From assembly GCA_903954065.1 (NCBI GenBank), contig CAJBME010000250.1, positions 1 through 64,000 on the forward strand: a stretch of 64,000 nt of DNA. The letters run 5' to 3'. The DNA is from an uncultured bacterium. Its GTDB lineage: Bacteria > Verrucomicrobiota > Verrucomicrobiia > Verrucomicrobiales > V1-33. Every line of letters begins with the position of its first letter. Positions within the stretch are counted from its first letter, which is position 1. A program made the translations under genes and the position numbers. The notes beneath the pieces were generated by a model. The model saw only the letters and a program-made list of their open reading frames with translations, did no database searches and was not told the origin of the DNA. Shown here piece after piece: positions 10,042 through 19,000 of the stretch.

Positions 10042-11031
10042 CTACGGCAATGGCTCGCCCGTGCCCGCATAAATCCATTTTTCCACCATCCCATGGCGTA
10101 TCAAGGCCATAGCCTCCGTAGGGAATTGGCCAAAAATCGTCCGGGCTGTATACCGCACATTGACCGCCCAATACGGCTCGCCTTCGATTTCGGTCCAGCG
10201 CAGAGGACTCCAGCCGAGCGCCGCGCCAGCCGGGGGCTCCGATAGTTTTCCGGACTGCTGGCGGGTGGCGATGCTCTTCTCGACGGCAGGAACGGTCAGG
10301 TCATCGCGTTGTTGCGGGCGCGGCCCGATGAGGGCGAGGATGGCTGCGGGTGGCGTGGACTCCGATCCGGTGGGAGTGGTGGAAGTCGAAGAAGTGGTGG
10401 AAGTGGCTGAAGTCGAGGAGGTTGATTTCTGTTCGATTTCCAAGCGTGCGGAGGCGCGGAGTTTTTCGACCTCGGCATTTTTGCGTTTTTTAAAGTCCTC
10501 GTAGACGGCGACCATGACGGATTGGAAATCGGTCGATTTCATGGCTACAGTTCCGCGCATGACGGCGTCTTGACTGGGGGCGATGATGAGGTTGCCTTCG
10601 GGGGTGGCGGCTAGGGCCACGACTTTGCGACCGGCCTCGAGGGTGCTGGTGCCGACCCCGTTATTGAGGGTCAGGGTGGCGGGTGATTTCAGGGTGATGG
10701 GCCGCGGGAATGCTGACGGCGGGATTTTTTTCCAGTTTCCGACCAATGATTCGATGGGTTCGAACTGCATTTTTGGGTAGCGGGCGGCCAGTTCTTTTTC
10801 GGTCAGGCTGGCGGCATCTCCGGCGGTAATGGGGCTAGCGGCCCGTGCGGCCTGGCGGGGCCGGGCGTCGCCTAAGACGCCGTTGGCGATCAAGTCGGTG
10901 GGGTCGGCGGGGGCCGGGGCGGCGGGCGGCTGCTGGGTTAGGTTTCGTGCATGTCGTTCTAGTTCAGGATAGAACCTCCACACGCCATAACCGGCGGCGA
11001 TGAGAATGAGGAGCCAGATTAATCGCTTCAT
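10042..11031 (-). CDS. Membrane-anchored protein of unknown function upstream of the ATP-grasp unit
   Basis: I do not recognise a family. Starting at ATG 11031 gives 329 residues beginning MKRLIWLLILIAAGYGVWRF, a clear N-terminal membrane anchor; the frame continues 30 codons upstream but those residues look non-coding. The rest is probably periplasmic: a proline/alanine-rich linker, a region with QFEPIESLVGNWKKIPPSAF, a beta-rich stretch, a charged helix (YEDFKKRKNAEVEKLR), a Ser/Thr-rich low-complexity run near residues 213-240, and a C-terminal globular part rich in W and Y (GEPYWAVNVRYTARTIFG). It ends 68 bp before the ATP-grasp start and may belong to that operon. Function is unknown. 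Confidence 0.7.
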   Translation of the reverse strand: MKRLIWLLILIAAGYGVWRFYPELERHARNLTQQPPAAPAPADPTDLIANGVLGDARPRQAARAASPITAGDAASLTEKELAARYPKMQFEPIESLVGNWKKIPPSAFPRPITLKSPATLTLNNGVGTSTLEAGRKVVALAATPEGNLIIAPSQDAVMRGTVAMKSTDFQSVMVAVYEDFKKRKNAEVEKLRASARLEIEQKSTSSTSATSTTSSTSTTPTGSESTPPAAILALIGPRPQQRDDLTVPAVEKSIATRQQSGKLSEPPAGAALGWSPLRWTEIEGEPYWAVNVRYTARTIFGQFPTEAMALIRHGMVEKWIYAGTGEPLP

Positions 11032-11104
11032 GAATGATGACGGAGGGCCAGGTTCACCCTGAGTGGACACGGCCGGGTACCGCTTTAATGGACCGATCTC
11101 TGGA

Positions 11105-11166
11105 CAACCTTCAACCGGCAATGCCCCAATCTGCCGCCAGGAAAACTACCGCTCGAGTGAAGGTTG
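11105..11166. repeat. 9-bp inverted repeat in the gap before the SNF2 gene
   Basis: The 223-bp gap between the divergent membrane-protein and helicase genes contains CAACCTTCA at 11105-11113 and its exact reverse complement at 11158-11166, separated by 44 bp. It could be an operator or part of a leader structure, or chance. No clear -35/-10 pair was seen in this gap. Confidence 0.3.
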
Positions 11167-11254
11167 ATGACTAAAGCAGCTTGCAACCCGGCCTCGTCTG
11201 CTAAACTACCCCTTCGCGTCAAAATCCGGCGCGTGTTCCCACTGCCCGTTACCC

Positions 11255-14200
11255 ATGAATGCCGAAAAGGCCGCGCTGAGCTATTTGCACACATTTTCCG
11301 ATGAAGTCCGCGACGAGGCGGATGAGCTGCGTCGGGGGGGTGCTGTCAAAGAAATCTTTGGGAACTTCCAGTCATTCCAGACCCGGGTCCGCATCGGTGC
11401 GCAGATCTTCCAATGCACGTTCAAGTTCCTCGATCCCAAGTGGGTTGGTACGATGAATAGCAAGGCGGAGACGACGGCTCCGCTCTGCGCTTCCATGCAG
11501 GAATACCTGCATCGGGCCGGTGAACTGCCCGCCACTCCGACCAACGACGATGAGGAAACGATCGACGATCAGGTCGAGAAAAAGCTGGGTCGGAAACTCG
11601 AGGTCAAGGAGACTGATTTTCTGGGGAAAATCGAAGGACGGTATACTAAATGGCTGCAAAAAGGGAGTGTGATTGACCATGACATGGTTCGACTGCACCC
11701 GCGGTGGCCGGTGGAAGGGTTTGATGCGTTGTCGCTCTGGCCGGCCAACGAGCCGCCGGAGGATGTTTTCGAATTCTGGAATTATTGTGCTTATGCGTTG
11801 GTTAAGAAGAACTTGTCTTGGCCGCCATTCATGCATGCGATCACGGATCTTGATGCCACGCGTTTGCGATTTAGTGCGTGGGAGCGGGAGGCGGAATTAG
11901 TTCGTTGGCGGGAGCGGACGGCGCGGGCGATTTTTGATGAGGCTCCGGCGCCGGTGCAGCGGGTGTCTTTCCGACTGCAGGTGACGCCGCGGGAAGCGCG
12001 ACCGCAGGTGCGTCGTGGTGGCGATGATTCCCCGTGGCGGCCGTTGGATTTTGTGGCATTGCGCGAGGAGGATGAGCGTGGAGTTTTGGAGTTTGACGCG
12101 GCGTCGGCGCTGCTGTGGGCGCAGATCAGGGACCATTGGAAATATGCTGAGCGTCAGGATTTGAGGCTCGATCTCGAAGAAAACCGTCGGTTGTTGGGTC
12201 GCTTGTTGACGCAGTCGTCATTGGCGAGGCAGCTGGTTTCCATTGATGATGAGCCGCTCGACTGTCTTCCGGGGCGGCTGGGCTGGACGGCTGTTGAGCC
12301 TGGGGCTGAAGGTGAGCCGTATTTGTTGCAGTTGGTGACTGGGGACGGTCAGTCGGTGGCGCATGCGTTGACGGTGCTGCCTGGCCGGGAGACGATGTAT
12401 TTGTCGGATGACGTTGTTTTCCGTGGTCCGCGGCCGTGGCTACCTGGGGCTGAGCTGGAGCCGCGGCATGAACTGCCGGCGGAAATTGTGGAGACGAGCC
12501 AGGGTGTTGATTTTCTGGTACGTTTGGGCGTGGTCCTACCCGAGTCGTTGGCGGCGCGGGTGGTGGGGGCTCCGATGAATGCGGTGGTGATTCTGCGGTT
12601 GACGGACAAGAAGTTTTCCACGGACAGCGAATATCTTTTTGCTGAAGTAACGGCCACTGATCCGACGGGGGTTCGGCGCGAAGGATTGCGAGGCAGCGAG
12701 TGGGAGATTGAGGTCGAGCCGCAAGCGGAGCGTGGGCAAATTGTCCGGTATGATTGCGCCTTGTTGCGTCGGTTTCCGGCCTTGCTCGAGCCGCTCGGGC
12801 TTTCGTGGGACGGGGTGAATCGTCGTTTCAAATCCAAGCTGACGAAGACCTTTCCTGAGAAGTTCTTTGCGTGGGTCAACGCTTTGCCGGAAGGCGTCAG
12901 CACGGAGATGGATCAGACGTTGGCCAGCGTGATGGCTGATCCATTGAAGGCGAGTGTGAAGTTTGATGTCAAACCTGCGGCCGAGAAAGGGGCTATTGAC
13001 TGGTTTGATCTCAAAGTGGTCCTAGAGATTCCTGGGGCTGATCTTTCGAATGACGATCTGCGCGCCTTGGTGGAAGCCCGGGGCGGGTTTGTGCGGCTGA
13101 GTGATGGATTGTGGCACCGGCTGGACATGAACTTGCCAGAGGGCGAAGCGGCAGCGGTGGCGGAGTTGGGGCTGGATTTGTTTGATTTGAGCGGTGAGCG
13201 CCATCGTCTGCATGTCTTGCAGCTCAGTTCACCGGCGGCCCGGGACATCTTTGATGTGGACACGTGGAATCGACTGTGTGACCGCGCCAGCGCCTTGAAG
13301 CTGAGCGTGCGCCCAGCGCCTCCGGCCAATTTGCAGGCTACGTTGCGGCCGTATCAAATCGAAGGATTTCACTTTTTGGCGTATCTTGCCATCAATCGTT
13401 TTGGCGGCATTTTGGCGGACGACATGGGTCTGGGTAAAACGGTGCAGGCCTTGTGTTGGTTGTTGTGGTTGCGTCAGAAAGCGGCGGCGGAGGCGGGGTT
13501 GGTCAGTCCTGACGGCGAGGCAGCGGCGGCGATGGCGGCGCTGGTGGTGGGTGATGACGCTGGGTCGTCCTTGGTGGAGGCGGAGGTGCTGGGGGCGCTG
13601 CCGGTGGCGGAGGGTGATGGAGAAATGCGATTGCCAGCCTCTCTGGTGGTGGCTCCCAAGTCCGTCCTCGACGTCTGGGCTGGCGAGTGTGCCAAGTTTG
13701 CCCCTCATCTGCGGGTTCAAGTGATTCGCAGCAAGGAAGAGTTGGATATGGCCCGGTTCGAGCGGCATGAGATCGACGTGCTGGTTTTGAACTATGCGCA
13801 GCTCCGGGTGAACCATGAAAAGCTCAAGACGCTGCGCTGGTTGACGATGATTCTGGACGAAGGCCAGCAGGTGAAAAACCCGGATTCACAGGCCAGCCGG
13901 GCTGCGCGCGACATGCAGAGCGAGCAGCGACTGGTGTTGACGGGAACGCCGATTGAAAACCGGTTGCTCGATGTCTGGTCGCTGATGGCGTTTGCCATGC
14001 CGGGCGTGCTCGGCAACCGCAAATACTTCACCGACCGCTTTGACCGCCGCAAAGACCAAGAGGCGCATGTGCGGCTGGGGGCCCGGCTGCGGCCGTTTCT
14101 CCTGCGCCGGACCAAGGGCCAGGTGGCGCTTGATCTGCCTCCGCGTACCGAAGAGGACGTGCTGTGCAAACTCGAGCCGGAGCAGGAAGAATTGTACGAG

Positions 14201-14872
14201 GCCGAACTCGCCCGCATTCAAAGCGTGCTGCTCGGGTTCAAGAGTGATGATGCGCTGCGGAAAAACTCCTTTGTGGTACTGCAGGGGCTGATGCGGCTGC
14301 GACAGATTTGTTGTCACCCGGCGCTCGTCGACAGCAAACATGCGGCGGCTGAAAGTTCGAAGATGTCGGCGTTGTTTTACCTGCTGGACCAGTTGCGGGA
14401 TGCTGGGCACAAGGTGCTCGTTTTCTCGCAGTTCACATCCATGCTCGCGCTGATTCAGGAGCGGCTGGTGAAGGAGGAGCGTCCGTATTTTCTGCTCACG
14501 GGCCAGACCAACAACCGTCAGGAAGTTGTGGCCGGCTTCCAAGAATCACCCGATCCAGCGGTTTTCCTGCTCAGCCTCAAGGCGGGCGGTAGCGGTTTGA
14601 ACCTGACCGCCGCCAGCTATGTCGTCCTCTATGACCCATGGTGGAATCCTGCCGTCGAGGCTCAGGCCATCGACCGAACCCACCGGATCGGCCAGACGCA
14701 CCCGGTCATTGCGTACCGCCTGCTGGCTCGCAATACGATTGAAGAGAAAATTCGTGTGCTTCAGCAACAGAAAAGCGAGCTGGTCACTGGCGTGCTCGGC
14801 GAAGAAAGCTTCACCAAGAACCTCAGTCTCTCCGACATGCAGTTTCTTTTTGACCGCGACGAGGAAGCGTGA
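11255..14872 (+). CDS. SNF2-family DEAD/DEAH helicase-like ATPase
   Basis: This 1205-residue protein is a bacterial SNF2/Rad54-type double-stranded DNA translocase. The C-terminal half has all the expected motifs: ADDMGLGKTVQAL (Walker A, near 720), ILDEGQQVKNPDSQ (motif II as DEGQ rather than the common DEAQ/DEAH, near 867), LTGTPIENRL (motif III), VFSQFTSMLALIQ (motif IV, near 1058), LSLKAGGSGLNL (V) and DRTHRIGQ (VI, near 1140). The N-terminal 680 residues are not assigned; part may be the SNF2-associated region found in long bacterial members. No SWIM-type zinc finger is obvious. Bacterial SNF2 proteins are linked to RNA polymerase recycling or genome defence; neither partner is present here, so the role is open. 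Confidence 0.93.
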   Translation: MNAEKAALSYLHTFSDEVRDEADELRRGGAVKEIFGNFQSFQTRVRIGAQIFQCTFKFLDPKWVGTMNSKAETTAPLCASMQEYLHRAGELPATPTNDDEETIDDQVEKKLGRKLEVKETDFLGKIEGRYTKWLQKGSVIDHDMVRLHPRWPVEGFDALSLWPANEPPEDVFEFWNYCAYALVKKNLSWPPFMHAITDLDATRLRFSAWEREAELVRWRERTARAIFDEAPAPVQRVSFRLQVTPREARPQVRRGGDDSPWRPLDFVALREEDERGVLEFDAASALLWAQIRDHWKYAERQDLRLDLEENRRLLGRLLTQSSLARQLVSIDDEPLDCLPGRLGWTAVEPGAEGEPYLLQLVTGDGQSVAHALTVLPGRETMYLSDDVVFRGPRPWLPGAELEPRHELPAEIVETSQGVDFLVRLGVVLPESLAARVVGAPMNAVVILRLTDKKFSTDSEYLFAEVTATDPTGVRREGLRGSEWEIEVEPQAERGQIVRYDCALLRRFPALLEPLGLSWDGVNRRFKSKLTKTFPEKFFAWVNALPEGVSTEMDQTLASVMADPLKASVKFDVKPAAEKGAIDWFDLKVVLEIPGADLSNDDLRALVEARGGFVRLSDGLWHRLDMNLPEGEAAAVAELGLDLFDLSGERHRLHVLQLSSPAARDIFDVDTWNRLCDRASALKLSVRPAPPANLQATLRPYQIEGFHFLAYLAINRFGGILADDMGLGKTVQALCWLLWLRQKAAAEAGLVSPDGEAAAAMAALVVGDDAGSSLVEAEVLGALPVAEGDGEMRLPASLVVAPKSVLDVWAGECAKFAPHLRVQVIRSKEELDMARFERHEIDVLVLNYAQLRVNHEKLKTLRWLTMILDEGQQVKNPDSQASRAARDMQSEQRLVLTGTPIENRLLDVWSLMAFAMPGVLGNRKYFTDRFDRRKDQEAHVRLGARLRPFLLRRTKGQVALDLPPRTEEDVLCKLEPEQEELYEAELARIQSVLLGFKSDDALRKNSFVVLQGLMRLRQICCHPALVDSKHAAAESSKMSALFYLLDQLRDAGHKVLVFSQFTSMLALIQERLVKEERPYFLLTGQTNNRQEVVAGFQESPDPAVFLLSLKAGGSGLNLTAASYVVLYDPWWNPAVEAQAIDRTHRIGQTHPVIAYRLLARNTIEEKIRVLQQQKSELVTGVLGEESFTKNLSLSDMQFLFDRDEEA

Positions 14873-15044
14873 GGCGCGCGGCCTGGCGGGTACGCGCCAT
14901 GGCCCTGCCCTTTCTCCGCCAGCCTGGCGGGGGCGAGGGCAGGAGCGGGGTGGGTCCGGGGTATGTGCTGCTGGGGGCAAGGTTCGGGTTGCTCCGGGAG
15001 GTGTGACCGGCGAATGGTGGAATTTCCTATGATCCCGTATACTC

Positions 15045-15767
15045 ATGCGTCTTGACCGACTTCTCGCTAACCTTGGATATGGCTCGCGCCGCGAAGTGGC
15101 CGAATTTTTTGTGGAGGGCCGTGTGACGCGGGCGGACGGGCGTGAGATCCGTTCAGAAACCGAGCGGGCCACGCCTGCGGAGATGAGGTTCGACGGCCAG
15201 CCGCTGGATCCTCTAGCGCCGCTGACGCTCGTGTTGCACAAGCCTGTTGGGGTGGTGTGTTCGCATGACGAGGATGAAGGAGCGCTTGTGTACGGCTTGA
15301 TTCCGCCGCGTTTTGGTCGGCGCAACCCGGCCCTTTCCACCGTCGGTCGTCTGGACAAAGAAACGTCGGGCCTACTGCTTCTCACGGACGACGGCGGGTT
15401 GCTCCATCGGCTCATTTCACCGAAAAAAGCTGTCTGGAAAACGTATGAGGCCAGCCTGGCGCGTCCGCTGCGCGGCGATGAAGTCGAGGTTTTTTCTACG
15501 GGTGCGCTGCTGCTTGAGAATGATAAAAAACCATGCCTGCCCGCGCGACTCGAGATCCTTGGCCCCCAGCAGGTGCGGCTTTCCATCGTGGAAGGTCGGT
15601 ACCATCAAGTGCGCCGCATGTTCGCCGCTGTGGGAAATCATGTGGAGTCGCTCCAACGCATCAGTATCGGCGCCCTGACGCTCGGTGAGCTCGCTCCAGG
15701 TCAGTGGCGCCTTGCCGCTGCGGCGGACCTAGCCGCTGTGGAAAACCGGGTTGTCGCGGGGGCGTGA
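15045..15767 (+). CDS. rsuA: RsuA-type 16S rRNA pseudouridine synthase
   Basis: This 240-residue enzyme should isomerise a uridine in rRNA, by family most likely position 516 of 16S rRNA. Residues 1-45 form an S4 RNA-binding domain (MRLDRLLANLGYGSRREVAE). The catalytic core has STVGRLDKETSGLLLLTDDG with the nucleophilic Asp104, and the C-terminal signature EGRYHQVRRMFAAVG. The segment KPCLPARLEILG resembles RsuA more than RluB or RluF. The stop codon lies in the loop of a GGGGCG/CGCCCC hairpin without a following T-run. It is 172 bp after the helicase gene. Target specificity is inferred from similarity only. Confidence 0.88.
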   Translation: MRLDRLLANLGYGSRREVAEFFVEGRVTRADGREIRSETERATPAEMRFDGQPLDPLAPLTLVLHKPVGVVCSHDEDEGALVYGLIPPRFGRRNPALSTVGRLDKETSGLLLLTDDGGLLHRLISPKKAVWKTYEASLARPLRGDEVEVFSTGALLLENDKKPCLPARLEILGPQQVRLSIVEGRYHQVRRMFAAVGNHVESLQRISIGALTLGELAPGQWRLAAAADLAAVENRVVAGA

Positions 15768-15850
15768 CGCCCCTGTCAGGTCAATGGCCATGTTTCGCGA
15801 TTGATTTTTCGAGGGCTGTGGCGTGCCTGCCGGGGTGGCTTAATTTTCTG

Positions 15851-15960
15851 TAGCCGTGGGTCGCTGACCCCGGCGTCGCCCGGTCGGTGAAAGAAAAACG
15901 GACGCGACCGTGTCGGCGTGCGCCTCACCGAACGTTTCTCCGAACGATTTTTGAGTGCGG
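15851..15960. repeat. Dispersed intergenic repeat, copy A
   Basis: The gap between the pseudouridine synthase and the large minus-strand gene holds TAGCCGTGGGTCGCTGACCC from 15851, followed by a GC-rich stretch with CCTCACCGAACG and CTCCGAACG. The same 5' block occurs at 45688-45708, and the downstream 75 bp align well with 37741-37830. It is non-coding as far as I can see and belongs to a repeat family with at least three copies in this window. Confidence 0.7.
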
Positions 15961-16006
15961 TTCCACCTTACTGGATTCGAAACCGCTTTGAGCCTCACTT
16001 CCTCGG

Positions 16007-19000
16007 CTATCGCAGGCGGAGGTGTAGGCGGAGGAACTGTTGGCCGCTGGGAGCGGGCGAGTTTGCGGCGGGGGTCCAGATTCCTGAGAGCAGGGAGGGG
16101 GATGACTGGGTGGTGGCGACGACGTCATCGGCATTGGGGCGCAGCGGCCAGACGGCGGTGGCGACTTGATCTGGGCCGATGGTGATAACCGGGCTGCCGG
16201 GCAGCGAGGACGATTGGGTATCGCTGGTGCCGAAGGCGTATTCGGCGAGCGCATTAAATCCATCTTGATCGGCATCGGCGGTGGGGTCGCCGGTGAACGG
16301 GATGGCGTCGGTGCCGCCGGGAGTACCGCGAGTGACGGTGCTTTCGCGCCAGGTGGGATCGGCCGGATCTGGCGCGGTGCTGCTGAGGACGCGGGTCAGA
16401 GTGGTGCCGCCGCCGTCGGTGCTGGCGAGGTCATCGGTATAGCGGAGACGGAAAATTTCCTGACCATTCGCGGCGAAGAGGATGAGACGTTCACCACTGT
16501 TGGAGAGGGCCCCAACGAAAGTGCCGGGGGCCATGTTCAGGCCGGCGCCATAGCGGGCGGTCATGGCGGCTTGGTCGCGGGTCACGAGGAGGCGTGCGCC
16601 CGGGGCGAGCTGGACGCCGGCAGGGAAAACATATGATATCCCCTCACCTTCGACCTCGACGAATTGGCATCCTGAGAGGTCGATGGTGTCGCTGGTCGCA
16701 TTGAGGAGCTCGATGAATTCGGTGAGGTCATCGAGTTCTGGCGGGTTGTAATTAATTTCGCTGGCGATCAGTGATCCGGTGGTGGCTGGAAATGGACCGG
16801 CGGTGGCGGTGATGGTGATGGGTGCGGTGGCGATGACGGCTCCGTCCGGATCAAGGGCTTGGAGAACATACGTCTGGGTGCCGCCGCGCAGCGGGAGCTG
16901 GATGGACCATGTACTAATGGCGGTCCAAGTGACCGGCAGCGGGCTCTTGGCTCCTTCCAGTTTGATTTCCGCGACATTGACCCATCCTTTTCCCGTCAGG
17001 GCTGCGGTCGGGGTGTTCACGGTGAGTGGGCCGGCGGTGGTGATGCTGAAGGGGACTGTGGGGACGGCGGTATTGACTTGATTGCGCGCGTAGGTGGCGC
17101 GGTTCCGCAGGTACGGCAGGGAGGCTGTCATGCTGACGCCGAAGCGGCTGTAATGAGTCGCCCACTTGGTGAGAAAGGCGTCATTAAAGCTTTTGTTGAG
17201 GACGTCGAGCATGTGGCCCCAATAGAGCCGTCGCCATGAAGTATTGGAGAGGTATTTGTTCAGCTCGGAATTCTGGGTGAGCGAGGAATTCGGATCACCT
17301 TGTCCGAGGAAATCCAGATCCCATGGGATGTGGATCATTTTGCCATTGGGGGGGAAGTAGAAGATGGCGTTGTGTTGGGCGTTGTCGTTGTAGTTGTCTA
17401 CGACTCCGAACAGGCTGGCCGGGGTGAAGCTGCGCAGGAAGCTGCTGGCGTCGATGAGCGGCGCGGTTTCGGTGAGGAAGGTGGGAGGTGATTTCCCGAG
17501 GGCGGTGACGGCGGGCATCAGCCGGGAGTAGTCATCTTGAGCCCGGTTGTTGCGGATGAGCCACCACCAGCGGTAGAGTTCCTTGTTGGTGCCCAGGCCG
17601 GTCACGGCGACCCCTGGAGGGCCAGTCGAGTCTTGAGGGTATTTGTATCCTTCTGGGCCGGAGGGGCTGGTTTGCGTCTGAATGTAAACGCGTTCGTATT
17701 TGAACATCGTCCCTTGCGCACCGTTTTCCCACTGGCCGTCGAGGTATTCTGAGTCGAAGCGGGATTTGGCAAGGATGGCGGGCCCGGTGAATGAAGTTTT
17801 GGTGCCGATGACGCGGATGATGTCGTCTTCGGTGCTGTAGATCCCACCGGCAGAGTTCATCATTTGTCGAATGAGGATCTCATATTGATTGGCTTCGACG
17901 CCGCCAGAGCGGTCGATGGCGATGGTGGTGTGGGTGCCGAGAAATGGCTCATCGCGGCCGAAGTCGAGGATGTATCCGACTCGGGAGTCGTTGAAGCGGC
18001 CGTGCTCGCTGCTTTTCAGGCGCACGGAGGCGTTGTAATAGACCTCGCGGTCGTTGTAAATGAAGGTACATGGCAACTTTTCGTTGCTCATTTGATTGAT
18101 GTTCGTGTGGATGAACGTCTGATCGGCCGGGGTCATGACCACGCGCAGATTGTGAGGCTGAGCGCCGCTGGGCAGGACGAAGCGGGAGGCATTGTCATTC
18201 CATGGAATGATGGCGCGGGCATTCGGACCGGCGGCGGGAAACAACGACGTGGCGCCAAGCGAGTCGGTGGCCTGGATGTAGAATTGCACTTTGGTGGCGA
18301 GGGCCCGGCCGGCGATGGTCGCCGTGTAGGTGCCCTGGCTGGTGCGGGTCATCGGGGCCGAAGTAAAAGCGGCGCCATTGACGGAGGTAAAGAGTTCGGC
18401 GGTGGCCACGCCCTGAGGGTCGGCGATCGCGACGTTGACGGTGGCGGGTTCGTTAACGGCCGGGATGACCGGGGCATGGGACAAGGCGGAGAAAGTGGGT
18501 CCCAGATTCGGGATCCGCACTGAATTGGCGGCGCCGGGGGTGCCGCCGTGATCCGGAGCGGTCAGGGTGGTCACGCGGGGCAGGCGGTTGTGCCAGAGCC
18601 GGGTGTTGAGCTGATTGGACCCCTTCATCCAGCGGGCCCGCAGGCTGATCCGGTACGTCAGGGAAGCATTGATTGTGATAAACGTGGTGCCCGCCTTGAG
18701 CGTGGTTTCGGCATGATTGCTCATGTGCTCGGTCGGTCCGCTGGCCGCCAGCTTGAGCACCTTGTTGCCAGGCGTAAAAGGATCGTCAATGACCGCACTG
18801 GGCCGGTGGTTCCCGATCAAGCGCCAGAATTTGGACTCGCCGGTGGAAAAATTGCCGTTTTGAATCAGCTGGCGGTTGGCTCCTGTCGGGGCTTCGATCA
18901 CACTGACATCGTCGATGAGGACTTCACCGGCTGTGAGTAGGCCGGTCACAAATTCTTTGTAGGAAGTATCGCTCATGTTTGGGCTCGTGCCCGGTCCTTC

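Noticed and set aside
11122..11254. Possible tRNA-like segment before the SNF2 gene
   Set aside because: No acceptor stem or T-loop could be drawn; only a 9-bp inverted repeat is present.
15745..15790. GGGGCG/CGCCCC hairpin at the end of the RsuA-type gene as a terminator
   Set aside because: The stop codon is in the loop and no T-run follows.
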